Shown here piece by piece: positions 34,913 through 42,713 of a stretch of DNA of 64,000 nucleotides (the stretch's first letter is position 1; each line of letters starts with the position of its first letter). The translations under genes and the position numbers were made by a program. This DNA is from Halobiforma lacisalsi AJ5 (GTDB taxonomy: Archaea; Halobacteriota; Halobacteria; Halobacteriales; Natrialbaceae). The stretch spans positions 1,984,001 through 2,048,000 of the forward strand of contig NZ_CP019285.1 in the NCBI RefSeq assembly GCF_000226975.2, written 5' to 3'. Under the pieces are notes generated by a model. It was not told the DNA's origin. It did no database searches and saw only the letters and a list, made by a program, of their open reading frames with translations.

Positions 34913-34987
34913 CCGGGCTGGGAGTCGTCCCCGAGGGACTGCCGGCGAGACGTAACGCTTGCATGCCCTCGGGACAGTCTCGAAAGT

Positions 34988-35530
34988 ATGACCGACGACC
35001 CGATCCTGAGCCCCGATCCCCCGGAGTGGGACTTCAAGGATCGCGACATCGCGATCCTCTGTGAGCTCTCGAACGATCCGCAACTCTCCTCGCGGGAGTT
35101 GACCGACGTCCTCGAGGCGGAGTACGGTATCGACGTCTCCCACGTCACGGTCAGCGAGTCGATCCGGCGGATGCGCGACGAGGGGGTCTTCCGCGAGGCG
35201 ATCATCCCCAACGAGGAGTACTACATCTTCGCGCTGTTCGAGTTCAAGTTCAACACGGAGAACTTCGCGGACGGGTGGCGCGACGCGATGGAGTACATCG
35301 AGTCGGACAAGCACACCCTCTTTTTCTTCCTCTCGGACGGCGAGTACCAGTGGAAGACGGTGATGATGTTCCGAACCCGCCAGCAGGTCTCGAAGTGGAT
35401 CCACGAGTTCTACAAGGAACACGGGGCCGTGATCTCGAACCTGCGAAACTCAGCGGTTCACAACGTGCTCAAGTTCCGGACGGATCCGGAGATTTACGAG
35501 GACCTGCGGCCCGACGGCGACGGCGAGTGA
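34988..35530 (+). CDS. Winged-helix regulator (Lrp-like N-terminus, haloarchaeal type)
   Basis: A 180-residue protein. The N-terminal winged HTH (about 15-75) reads FKDRDIAILCELSNDPQLSS, then VTVSESIRRMRDEGVFREA. The C-terminal domain has FALFEFKFNTENFADGW and KHTLFFFLSDGEYQWKTV, possibly a ligand or dimer domain distinct from the usual AsnC ligand domain. It probably controls transcription of metabolic genes; targets unknown, though the phosphotransferase gene ends just 48 bp downstream on the opposite strand. A GTAACGCTT box about 27 nt before the ATG implies a leaderless transcript. Confidence 0.75.
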   Translation: MTDDPILSPDPPEWDFKDRDIAILCELSNDPQLSSRELTDVLEAEYGIDVSHVTVSESIRRMRDEGVFREAIIPNEEYYIFALFEFKFNTENFADGWRDAMEYIESDKHTLFFFLSDGEYQWKTVMMFRTRQQVSKWIHEFYKEHGAVISNLRNSAVHNVLKFRTDPEIYEDLRPDGDGE

Positions 35531-35578
35531 CCGGCTCGCGCCGCTACGACGCGAACTGCCGACGCAGGGACGGAACGC

Positions 35579-36649
35579 TCACAGCGGCTCGTCGCCCTCG
35601 ATGATCCGCTTCGCCCGCGCGGCCAGCGCTGGAACGCGGTCCTCCATCTTCGGGTACATCGGATCGTCGCTGTTGCCCTCGAGGTAGCGCCGGAAGAACA
35701 TCTCGCCCAGCGCCGCGAGCTTGTAGACCGCAAGCGCGCGGTAGAACCGCTCGTGCTCGAAGGTAAAGCCGGTGCGGGACTCCCAGCGGTCGACCAACTC
35801 CTGGCGGGTTGGATACCCGTCTCGCTCCATGAACGTCGTCGTCAGTTCGGGCACCACGGGATCGGGGTCCTTCGGGTCCCGCCAGTACGAGAGCATCCAC
35901 CCCAGATCCGCACGCGGGTCGCCGAGCGTCGCCATCTCCCAGTCGAAGACGCCGATCAGTTCCGGGCGGCCGTCGTCGGTCCCGAACATCACGTTGTCGA
36001 GTTTGTAATCCCCGTGGACGAGCGTATGCGGGTGGTCCTCGGGGACGTTGTCCTGGAGCCACGCCCCGACCTCGTAGAGGTCCGGCACCTCGCGTTCCTC
36101 GGCGGTCGTATCGAACGCCCACATGAGTTGTTGCCCCCAGCGCTCGACCTGCCGTTCGGTGTAGCCCGGCGGATGGCCAAAGTCCGCGAGGCCGACGGCC
36201 TCGTAGTCGACGTCGTGGATCGCGGCCAGCGTGTCGACCAGTTCCTCGCCGATCCGTCGTCGGGAATCGGCGTCGGCGAACGCGTCGGGTTCGGCCTCGC
36301 GCAGGACCTCGCCCTCGAGTCGCTCCATCACGTAGAAGTCGCTGCCGATGACGTCGTGGTCCTCGCAGGCGAGCAGGGGTTCGGGGACGGGAACGTCGGT
36401 GTCGACCAGCGCCTCCGTCACGCGGTACTCCCGGAGCACGTCGTGGGCAGTCTCGGCCGTCTCGCCCGGCGGGGGCCGGCGAACGACGAGTTCGCGGTCG
36501 CCCCACGTGACGAACAGGGTCTCGTTGGAGTGGCCGGCCTGGTGGCGCTCGACGGCGTACTCCCCGTCGTCGACGTCGCCGAGGTGGTCGGTCAGGTACG
36601 CGGCCAGGGCCTCCTCGTCGACCAGCCGCTCGTAGTAGTCCTCGCTCAT
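35579..36649 (-). CDS. APH-family phosphotransferase (ACAD10-N-like)
   Basis: A 356-residue kinase-fold protein of the APH family. Motifs are GHSNETLFVTW with the lysine-equivalent strand REELVVRRPPPG-like (ELVVRRPPPGE), catalytic loop LVHGDYKLDNVMF (Asp and Asn), and metal-binding VFDWEMATLGDPRADLGW. The closest type is the phosphotransferase domain fused to or associated with acyl-CoA dehydrogenases (ACAD10/11), which phosphorylate hydroxyacyl-CoA intermediates, not aminoglycosides. Next to it are a HAD phosphatase-like gene (-) and an SDR gene (+), consistent with hydroxy-acid or fatty-acid metabolism (inference). A TCGTTAAGG box lies about 31 nt upstream of the ATG. Confidence 0.85.
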   Translation of the reverse strand: MSEDYYERLVDEEALAAYLTDHLGDVDDGEYAVERHQAGHSNETLFVTWGDRELVVRRPPPGETAETAHDVLREYRVTEALVDTDVPVPEPLLACEDHDVIGSDFYVMERLEGEVLREAEPDAFADADSRRRIGEELVDTLAAIHDVDYEAVGLADFGHPPGYTERQVERWGQQLMWAFDTTAEEREVPDLYEVGAWLQDNVPEDHPHTLVHGDYKLDNVMFGTDDGRPELIGVFDWEMATLGDPRADLGWMLSYWRDPKDPDPVVPELTTTFMERDGYPTRQELVDRWESRTGFTFEHERFYRALAVYKLAALGEMFFRRYLEGNSDDPMYPKMEDRVPALAARAKRIIEGDEPL

Positions 36650-36736
36650 CGTGATCGATACGCAATCCCACTCGCTCCTTAACGAAAATAGTTACGACGA
36701 GACAGTAAGTTTACAATGTATTCCAGTCCGGTACAC

Positions 36737-37444
36737 TCACTCGCCGCCGATCCCGAGGATTTCGAGCATCTCGAGCGGCGAGTCGATCCGGTAGGCGACC
36801 GCAGGGCCGTCCTCCGCGCCGAAGGCGACGCCGTCCATGCCCGCGGCGTCGGCTCCAGCGACGTCGTGGTCGTAGCGGTCGCCGATCATGAGCGCTCTAT
36901 CGGGCGCGACGCCGGCCTTCTCGAGCGCGGTCTCGAAGATCGCGGGGTCGGGTTTCGTCCGGCCCACCTCCTCGGAGGTCGTGATCGAGTCGAACCGGTC
37001 GCGGATCCCGAAGGCCTCGAGGATCCGTTTCCCCTCGTGATCGTCGACGTCGCTGACGACGCCGACGTGGTAGTCGGTCGTGGCGAGTCGGTCGACCGCC
37101 TCCACCGCGCCCGGGACGGGTTCGATCGCCCCGCGAACGCGCTCGTCGAAGGCGGGTTTCCACGCCGATTCCGACACCGGCTCGCCGACGACGGCGCTGA
37201 CGCCCTTGGCGTACCCCTCCCGGGCGGATCTGAATGCCGTTCCCTCCCGCTCGCGGAAGTGCTGCCCGACCGTTGCCCGCCAGGTTTCGACCGCTTCCTC
37301 CCGGTCGATCTCGAGGTCGTAGCGCTCGCAGAGCCAGTCGACGAACGCGGCGTGGGCCCGCCCGACCGACTCGAGGTCGAGGATCACGCCGCCGATGTCC
37401 CAGAAGACGGCGTCGTACGTTTCGGTGTTCGTCGCGTCGCTCAT
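36737..37444 (-). CDS. HAD-superfamily hydrolase
   Basis: A 235-residue HAD with a helical cap. Motif I is VFWDIGGVILDL: nucleophile Asp present, but the usual second Asp is replaced by Gly, as in several YihX/epoxide-hydrolase-N-like members. Motif II is VVSDVDDHEG, motif III Lys is in GRTKPDPAIF, and motif IV is MIGDRYDHDVAGA. It likely acts on a phosphorylated metabolite or a haloacid; substrate cannot be read from sequence. The ATG at 37444 (MSDATNTETYD) is chosen over an upstream in-frame start. It precedes the phosphotransferase gene in the same orientation with an 87-bp gap. Confidence 0.85.
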   Translation of the reverse strand: MSDATNTETYDAVFWDIGGVILDLESVGRAHAAFVDWLCERYDLEIDREEAVETWRATVGQHFREREGTAFRSAREGYAKGVSAVVGEPVSESAWKPAFDERVRGAIEPVPGAVEAVDRLATTDYHVGVVSDVDDHEGKRILEAFGIRDRFDSITTSEEVGRTKPDPAIFETALEKAGVAPDRALMIGDRYDHDVAGADAAGMDGVAFGAEDGPAVAYRIDSPLEMLEILGIGGE

Positions 37445-37690
37445 CGGTTGCCCCCGCGGAAGCGCGCACGGCGGCACGCTCGAGGACGGTTTCGGGCTCG
37501 ATCGGCGGTCGGTAGGGATCTCGACCCCATCGCTCTCTCACGGTCCGTCGCGGACGGACTCGTCCGTTGGGTGCTGGGCCACTCACTTAACTGTGCGGCA
37601 CTCGTGCGTATTTTTATTAACGTTGTGTACGTATCGGGTTCTATAGCTAACGATGGTAGCAAGACATCGGTTCGATACGGGTGACCGCGC

Positions 37691-38467
37691 ATGAGTACGT
37701 CCCAGTTCAGCGTCGACGGAGAGGTCGCCGTCGTCACCGGGGCCTCGAGCGGGATCGGGGAGGCGATCGCGAAGTCGTTCGCGGACGACGGGGTCGACGT
37801 CGTCATCTGCTCGCGCGAACAGGAGAACGTCGATCCGGTCGCCGAGGAGATCGCGGAGAGCGACCGGCCGGGCGAGGCGCTGGCCGTCGAGTGCGACGTA
37901 ACCGACCGGGAGGCGGTCGACGCCCTGGTTGAGGCGACCGTCGAGGAGTTCGACGGCCTCGACGTACTGATCAACAACGCCGGGGCCTCGTTCATGGCCA
38001 ACTTCGACGACATCTCCGAGAACGGCTGGAAGACGATCGTCGACATCAACCTCCACGGCACGTACAACTGCATTCAGGCGGCCGCCGACCATCTCAAGGA
38101 CGGCGGCGGCTCCGTGGTCAACTTCGCGAGCGTGGCGGGCCAGCAGGGAGCGCCGTACATGAGCCACTACGGAGCCGCGAAGGCGGCCGTCGTCAACCTC
38201 ACGACGACGCTGGCCTACGAGTGGGCGAGCGAGGACGTCCGCGTCAACTGTATCGCACCCGGGTTCGTCGCGACGGCGGGCGTCGAAAGCCAGATGGGCA
38301 TCTCGGCCGACGACGTCGACCGCTCGGCTGTCGAACGCCGGATGGGGACCGTCGAGGAGATCGCCGACCTGACCCAGTTCCTCGCCAGTCCAGCGTCGTC
38401 GTACATCGTCGGCGAGACGATCACGGCGCGGGGCGTCCCGGACGTCATGGAGTCGCCGGACGTCTAG
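37691..38467 (+). CDS. SDR-family oxidoreductase
   Basis: A 258-residue classical short-chain dehydrogenase: TGASSGIGEAIA nucleotide-binding motif, Ser-Arg after the second strand (VVICSREQ), which favours NADP(H), NNAG, and the YGAAKAAV active-site Tyr and Lys with upstream Ser in FASVAG. The substrate is probably a 3-oxoacyl thioester or a small alcohol. It is divergent from the HAD gene across about 245 bp that contain an AT-rich TATTTTTATTAACG (37610-37623); this would imply a leader of about 45 nt, unlike the leaderless genes around it. Confidence 0.88.
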   Translation: MSTSQFSVDGEVAVVTGASSGIGEAIAKSFADDGVDVVICSREQENVDPVAEEIAESDRPGEALAVECDVTDREAVDALVEATVEEFDGLDVLINNAGASFMANFDDISENGWKTIVDINLHGTYNCIQAAADHLKDGGGSVVNFASVAGQQGAPYMSHYGAAKAAVVNLTTTLAYEWASEDVRVNCIAPGFVATAGVESQMGISADDVDRSAVERRMGTVEEIADLTQFLASPASSYIVGETITARGVPDVMESPDV

Positions 38468-38501
38468 CACGCGCTCGAGGGAGCGAACCCCGTTCGGCCG
38501 C

Positions 38502-38876
38502 TCACAGCCGCGGCCACGCGGCGAGAAAGGCCAGGATCGCCAGGTTCGCGAGGATCCCGGCGAAGGCGACCGTCCAGTCGAGCGTCGTGAGGACCAGCGA
38601 CAGAACCGTCACCGCGAACAGCAGCGGTCGCCAGTGGGTCCAGCGGGTGACCATGGCGGCGGCCGACAGGACGAATCCGACGGCCGCGACGGCGTTCAGG
38701 GCGCCGACGACCCTGATCCCGCTATCGCCGACGTCGAGGACGCCGCCGAGCAGCGTCGTCTTGTACGGCAGTTCCGCCAACTCGAAGAGTTCCAGGTAGA
38801 CGCCGGTACCGAGCAGGTGGATGAGCCCGTGGATCGTGATCGCGACCGCCGCGATTCGGGTGAGCGTCCGTTTCAT
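38502..38876 (-). CDS. Small four-helix membrane protein
   Basis: 124 residues, about four hydrophobic helices: AVAITIHGLIHLLGTGVY, VVGALNAVAAVGFVLSAAAMV, PLLFAVTVLSLVLTTLDW and VAFAGILANLAILAFLAAW. The first helix with an IHGLIHLLG motif is seen in haloarchaeal membrane proteins of unknown role. Convergent with the SDR gene (34 bp between stops) and divergent from the AIR-synthase-like gene. Confidence 0.65.
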   Translation of the reverse strand: MKRTLTRIAAVAITIHGLIHLLGTGVYLELFELAELPYKTTLLGGVLDVGDSGIRVVGALNAVAAVGFVLSAAAMVTRWTHWRPLLFAVTVLSLVLTTLDWTVAFAGILANLAILAFLAAWPRL

Positions 38877-39075
38877 GACCGGTCACCGTCCGCTGGTTTC
38901 CCGGGGCTCGTCCTCCACTCGGTTCCGTCCAGGCGTACGATTCCGCACGGATGCACGTTCCGTCGTACGACGGCGGGGAACAAATACACCGACCTCGAGC
39001 GGGTGCTCGCGAGACGGCGTTCGCGACGATCGCGACGTCGACAGCTACAAACGCCACATCGTCCCAGTTGGTGAT

Positions 39076-40056
39076 ATGCCGGGGAAGGTACCACCCGACG
39101 AGTTGTTCGCACACGTCTTCGAGCGGACGGGAGAGGCCGACGTCGACGAGACCGTCCTCCAGGGACCCGCTGACGGGGAGGATGCCGCTGCCATCGACTG
39201 GCCCGGCGGCGACCTCGTCGTGAGTTCCGACCCGATCTCGCTCGCGGCCTCGCAGGTCGGCAACCTCGGCGTCCACGTCGCCTGCAACGACGTCGCCGCG
39301 TCGGGTGCCGACCCCCGGTGGCTCACCGTCGTCGTCCTCCTGCCCGACGAGACCGCCGACCTCGAGGCGATCACCCGCGACATAGACGCCGCCGCGAGCG
39401 AGGTCGGCGCGTCGGTCGTCGGCGGCCACTCGGAGTACGTCGACCAGCTCGAGCGGCCGCTCGTCTCGCTGACCGCGATGGGGGCGACCGAGTCGTTCGT
39501 TCCCACCGGCGGAGCCGAGCCGGGCGATGCCGTCCTGCTCACGAAAGCGGCGGGGATCGAGGGCACCGCGATCCTGGCGGCCGACTTCGCGGCGGACCTC
39601 GAGGTTGATTCCGAAACCGTCGATCGGGCGGGCGCCTTCCTCGAGGAGATCAGCGTCGTCCCGGACGGTCGGGCCGTCCGCGAGTTCGCGACGGCGATGC
39701 ACGATCCGACCGAGGGCGGCGTCGCCGCCGGCTTGCTCGAGATCGCACGTGCCTCCGGAGTTCGGCTCGAGATCGACCGCGAGGCGGTGCCCGTCCGCGA
39801 GGAGACCGAACGGCTCTGTGCGGCCGCGGGGGTCGATCCGCTCCGGATCTTCGGCTCCGGCGCGTTGCTCGCGACGGTGCCCGGCGAACGCCGAAATGAG
39901 GCCCTCGAGGCGCTTTCGTCGGCAGGTATCGAGGCTGCGACCGTCGGAACGGTTGCCGAGGGCGAGCCCGAACTGGTCCTCGACGACGTGGTGATCGGAG
40001 AGCCCGTAGCGGACGATCTCTATCCGCTCTGGGCGGCCGCCGACGCGACGGAGTAG
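39076..40056 (+). CDS. AIR synthase-related protein (HypE-like)
   Basis: A 326-residue PurM/HypE-fold protein: GPADGEDAAAIDWPGGDLVVSSDPI, HVACNDVAASGADPRWLTVV, GGHSEYVD and MHDPTEGGVAAGLLEIA are the conserved ATP- and metal-binding segments. It lacks a C-terminal Cys of the type used by HypE to carry the cyano ligand (the end is PLWAAADATE), and no hydrogenase genes are near, so a HypE role is unlikely. Function within the AIR synthase superfamily is unknown. Start at ATG 39076; the frame further upstream is Arg-rich and not coding-like. Confidence 0.82.
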   Translation: MPGKVPPDELFAHVFERTGEADVDETVLQGPADGEDAAAIDWPGGDLVVSSDPISLAASQVGNLGVHVACNDVAASGADPRWLTVVVLLPDETADLEAITRDIDAAASEVGASVVGGHSEYVDQLERPLVSLTAMGATESFVPTGGAEPGDAVLLTKAAGIEGTAILAADFAADLEVDSETVDRAGAFLEEISVVPDGRAVREFATAMHDPTEGGVAAGLLEIARASGVRLEIDREAVPVREETERLCAAAGVDPLRIFGSGALLATVPGERRNEALEALSSAGIEAATVGTVAEGEPELVLDDVVIGEPVADDLYPLWAAADATE

Positions 40057-40146
40057 CCGGAGTGGATCGCGACGGTCGCATTCTCGTCCCCGTACTCCTC
40101 ACCTCAACTCACCGCCCCCGTTACGTCCCTCGATTATATCATAGAC

Positions 40147-40158
40147 TATATTTATTGG
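40147..40158 (+). promoter_or_regulatory. Core promoter of the gene at 40187
   Basis: TATATTTATTGG, within a distinctly AT-rich 35-bp patch (40130-40165), centred about 34 nt before the ATG. One of the clearest archaeal TATA boxes in the window. Confidence 0.55.
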
Positions 40159-40186
40159 CAATCGGCATTATCACTCAGGGCCATTT

Positions 40187-40585
40187 ATGAACGATGTTCA
40201 TCCGCAGTCGATCTGGGACGACGTCTCGAATCGGATCGGCGAGGATCTACGGGCTGTCGTCTGCTACGAGGCAACCGACTTCGAACGCGTACTGCGCGAG
40301 GACGTCCGAACCGAGTACTCCGGGTCCGACCTCCAGGCCGTCGTCGATCGGACGATCGTTACCCAACTGTCACTCGATCGCGACACGGGCGCCTTTCGGG
40401 CGGGCGAGTTCAGCGGGTTCGTCCGGGCCTTCGACGACGCCTGGTTCCTCTCGGTCCCGGACCCGGCCGATCCCAAGGCGGGAATCCTGGTATCCGTCGA
40501 TCGGGGCAGCGACGAACTGATCGACGGCGACCTCGAGTGGTGTCTCGACTACCTCGAGAAGCGAGTGCCGACCTCGAGTCCCTGA
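40187..40585 (+). CDS. Uncharacterised small acidic haloarchaeal protein
   Basis: 132 residues, soluble, no membrane segment. It begins SIWDDVSNRIGEDLRAVVCYEATDFERVLREDV and ends DLEWCLDYLEKRV. The pattern (alpha-helical start, FSGFVRAFDDAWFLSVPD strand segment, ILVSVDRGSDE) suggests a compact alpha/beta domain. I do not recognise a named function. A strong TATA box at 40147-40158 and isolated position suggest independent regulation. Confidence 0.65.
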   Translation: MNDVHPQSIWDDVSNRIGEDLRAVVCYEATDFERVLREDVRTEYSGSDLQAVVDRTIVTQLSLDRDTGAFRAGEFSGFVRAFDDAWFLSVPDPADPKAGILVSVDRGSDELIDGDLEWCLDYLEKRVPTSSP

Positions 40586-40651
40586 AGGGAACTCGTCCGT
40601 TCGACGGTCGGCGATGGGCGTCGGCCGGGTCCGACTCTTCAGTTTTCGTAC

Positions 40652-40897
40652 TCACTCCGGGTCCGTCTCCGTTTCGTCGTTCCGGTCCTCGAGGAACAGG
40701 CGGATCCCCATCACCGGAATGAACAGGAAGAACACCAGCATGACCGCGCCCGAGAAGATCGAGAACAGAAACTCCGGCGTGGCCTCGAGCGGGCGCAGCC
40801 AGGCCGCGATCAGCAGGCCACCGAACAGCGATACGACGCCGAGCACGAGGAGGTCCTTTGGGTAGACCGGCAGGTCGTCTCCCTCTGCCTGGGACAT
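40652..40897 (-). CDS. Small two-helix membrane protein
   Basis: 81 residues with two helices, LLVLGVVSLFGGLLIAAWL and FLFSIFSGAVMLVFFLFIPVMGI, flanked by charged ends (MSQAEGDDLP, RLFLEDRNDETETDPE). It lies between an unknown gene and the symporter and may be cotranscribed with neither. No function recognised. Confidence 0.6.
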   Translation of the reverse strand: MSQAEGDDLPVYPKDLLVLGVVSLFGGLLIAAWLRPLEATPEFLFSIFSGAVMLVFFLFIPVMGIRLFLEDRNDETETDPE

Positions 40898-40977
40898 ATC
40901 GGCTCTTGCGAGAGGGGATACATAACGTTGCTCACGTAGAACGAGTGGAACGGGAGTAGTGGCGACCGAACTGGCGT

Positions 40978-42435
40978 TCAGTCCGTGGGGACGGTTCGTT
41001 CGTCGGCGTACTGCCCACGGCCGTCGTACGTCGCCACGCTCACGAGGACGAGCGTCGCGATCGCGACCGGCCAGACGAGGATCGGGAAGTAGTCGGAGAA
41101 GAGATAGAGGTTCCCGACCGAGCCCAGCAGGCCGACGATGATCGTCGCGAACACCCCTTCGGCGGTCGTCTTCTCCCAGATGACGACCGCGGCGAGGGGC
41201 ATCCCCAGCGAGGCGCCGAGTCCGACGAACGCGAACTCGATGATGTCGAAGATCGTCCCCGGCCGGACGTAGGCCAGCGCGATCCCGATCAAGGCGGCGG
41301 CGAGGACGACGCCGCGGCCGAAGAGGATCAGTTCGCGCTCGGTCGCGTCGGGGTTGAGGTGTTCCTCGTAGAATCGGGTGACGTCGGCCGAGGTGACGAT
41401 CATCATCGAGTCAGACGTAGAGAGGATCGCGCCGATGATCCCCGCCAGCAATAGCCCGGCGAGCCACGCCGGGAAGATGTCGATGATCGCGTACATTGCG
41501 ACGTTCTCGTGGTGGATGTCGGCGCCGTCGTAGAGCACGCGGCCCGCGGCACCCATGATCAGCGGGACCGTGAGCCGAAGCGACTGGAAGGCGACCGCGA
41601 TGACCGACGCTTTGCTGATGATCTTCTCCGAGCGGATCGCCTGGAACCGCATCAATCCGTGGGGCTGGCCGATCGCGCCCGCGGCGAAGGTCACCCAGGA
41701 GAGGACCGCGATCAGCAACGCGGTCCCTGCGTCGCCGCCGGTCATCGTCAGGAGCGACGGATCGACCGCCGACGCCTCGGAGACGAACGCGGACCAGCCG
41801 CCGATCTCGAGGACCATCCCGATCGGGACCAGGATGGCGGCGACGATCACGAGCGAGCCCATGAGCAGGTGGGCCGTGACGGAGGCGTTGAAGCCGCCGA
41901 GCGTAGTGTAGAACGCGACCGCGAGTCCGCCGATCAGGATGGCCGTAGTGTAGGGGATACCGAGGCCGACGTCCATCGCCTCGCCGATGGCGATGATCTG
42001 GGCCCCGATGTACGACATCAGGAAGACGACGATCGTCACGGTGCCGACGAGTCGGATCACCGGGCCCAGCCGGTGGTCGTCGAACGTGGACGCGAGGTGG
42101 TCGACGACGGTCTGACTCCCCAGCGCCTCGGAGGTTCGTCGGAATCGGGGAGCGACGAACCGGTAGAGAAACAGCACGATCAGGACCATCGTGATCGAGA
42201 ACCAGAGGCCGCTCATCCCGACCGTGAAGCCGATACCGACCCACGCGAAGAACGTCCATCCGCTGGCGACCGCCGTCACCTCGGAGATCGCGATCGGGAC
42301 TGTGCCGACGTCCCGATCCGCGAGCATGTAATCCGACAGCCGCTTCGTCTCCGTGGTGAAGAAGAAGTACAGCCCGATCGACAGCAGTACCAAGACGAAC
42401 AGTCCGAACGTCGCCTGTAGCTGTGTCTCTGACAT
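40978..42435 (-). CDS. Sodium:solute symporter (SSF family)
   Basis: A 485-residue transporter with about 13 helices. Family features are SEVTAVASGWTFFAWVGIGF in TM2, the loop GQPHGLMRFQAIRSEK, and GIIGAILSTSDSMMIVTSADV, the SSF sodium-site segment with Ser pair. It is a PutP/PanF-like secondary importer coupling sodium entry to uptake of an organic solute such as an amino acid or a carboxylate. It starts one base after the stop of a 46-residue membrane peptide (42437-42577), so the pair is coupled. ATG 42435 is preferred over a TTG 15 bp upstream. Confidence 0.9.
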   Translation of the reverse strand: MSETQLQATFGLFVLVLLSIGLYFFFTTETKRLSDYMLADRDVGTVPIAISEVTAVASGWTFFAWVGIGFTVGMSGLWFSITMVLIVLFLYRFVAPRFRRTSEALGSQTVVDHLASTFDDHRLGPVIRLVGTVTIVVFLMSYIGAQIIAIGEAMDVGLGIPYTTAILIGGLAVAFYTTLGGFNASVTAHLLMGSLVIVAAILVPIGMVLEIGGWSAFVSEASAVDPSLLTMTGGDAGTALLIAVLSWVTFAAGAIGQPHGLMRFQAIRSEKIISKASVIAVAFQSLRLTVPLIMGAAGRVLYDGADIHHENVAMYAIIDIFPAWLAGLLLAGIIGAILSTSDSMMIVTSADVTRFYEEHLNPDATERELILFGRGVVLAAALIGIALAYVRPGTIFDIIEFAFVGLGASLGMPLAAVVIWEKTTAEGVFATIIVGLLGSVGNLYLFSDYFPILVWPVAIATLVLVSVATYDGRGQYADERTVPTD

Positions 42436-42436
42436 G

Positions 42437-42577
42437 TTATTGCTTGCCAAGGACGGTTACGCGCCCGTCTCCGCGCTGGTGGTCGATCCTGTACAACAGG
42501 TACGTGACGATCGGAACGAGCACCATCACGAGGATCGCGACGGCCGTTCCGACCGGTAATCCTCCTAGCGACGTCAT
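42437..42577 (-). CDS. 46-residue single-helix membrane peptide, probable symporter accessory subunit
   Basis: Translation of the minus strand from the ATG at 42577 gives MTSLGGLPVGTAVAILVMVL..., one membrane helix (about residues 9-29) followed by a basic tail ending GRVTVLGKQ. It ends one base before the start of the SSF symporter. Very small hydrophobic partners are known beside several SSF transporters, so an accessory or stabilising subunit is likely by context. A CTACTATATGTG box read on the other strand (42602-42613) sits about 30 nt upstream, giving this peptide the operon's leaderless start. Confidence 0.7.
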   Translation of the reverse strand: MTSLGGLPVGTAVAILVMVLVPIVTYLLYRIDHQRGDGRVTVLGKQ

Positions 42578-42601
42578 AACACATCGCGGAATAGAATTGT
42601 T

Positions 42602-42613
42602 CTACTATATGTG
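42602..42613 (-). promoter_or_regulatory. TATA box of the symporter operon
   Basis: CACATATAGTAG on the minus strand, about 30 nt upstream of the ATG at 42577, in an AT-rich patch (42590-42655). It also contains GAATTTTTTCG further upstream, which may be an additional element. Confidence 0.5.
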
Positions 42614-42677
42614 ATTTTCGAACATCGATCGAAAAAATTCGTGATATTACACGTTCAGGGACGGACGGCGAAGAAAA

Positions 42678-42695
42678 CAGCGTTAATGAACGCTG
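42678..42695. terminator. Hairpin just downstream of the Dna2-like gene
   Basis: CAGCGTT, a 4-nt AATG loop and AACGCTG make a perfect 7-bp stem 19-36 nt beyond the stop of the minus-strand helicase gene and upstream of the symporter promoter. On the minus strand it is followed by TTTTCTT, a T-rich run compatible with termination. Confidence 0.4.
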
Positions 42696-42713
42696 TCACC
42701 GACGCTTCCGCAG

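Noticed and set aside
31496-35422. Long minus-strand open frames opposite the kinase and lhr genes
   Set aside because: Composition is that of antisense frames in GC-rich DNA; the plus strand holds the conserved motifs.
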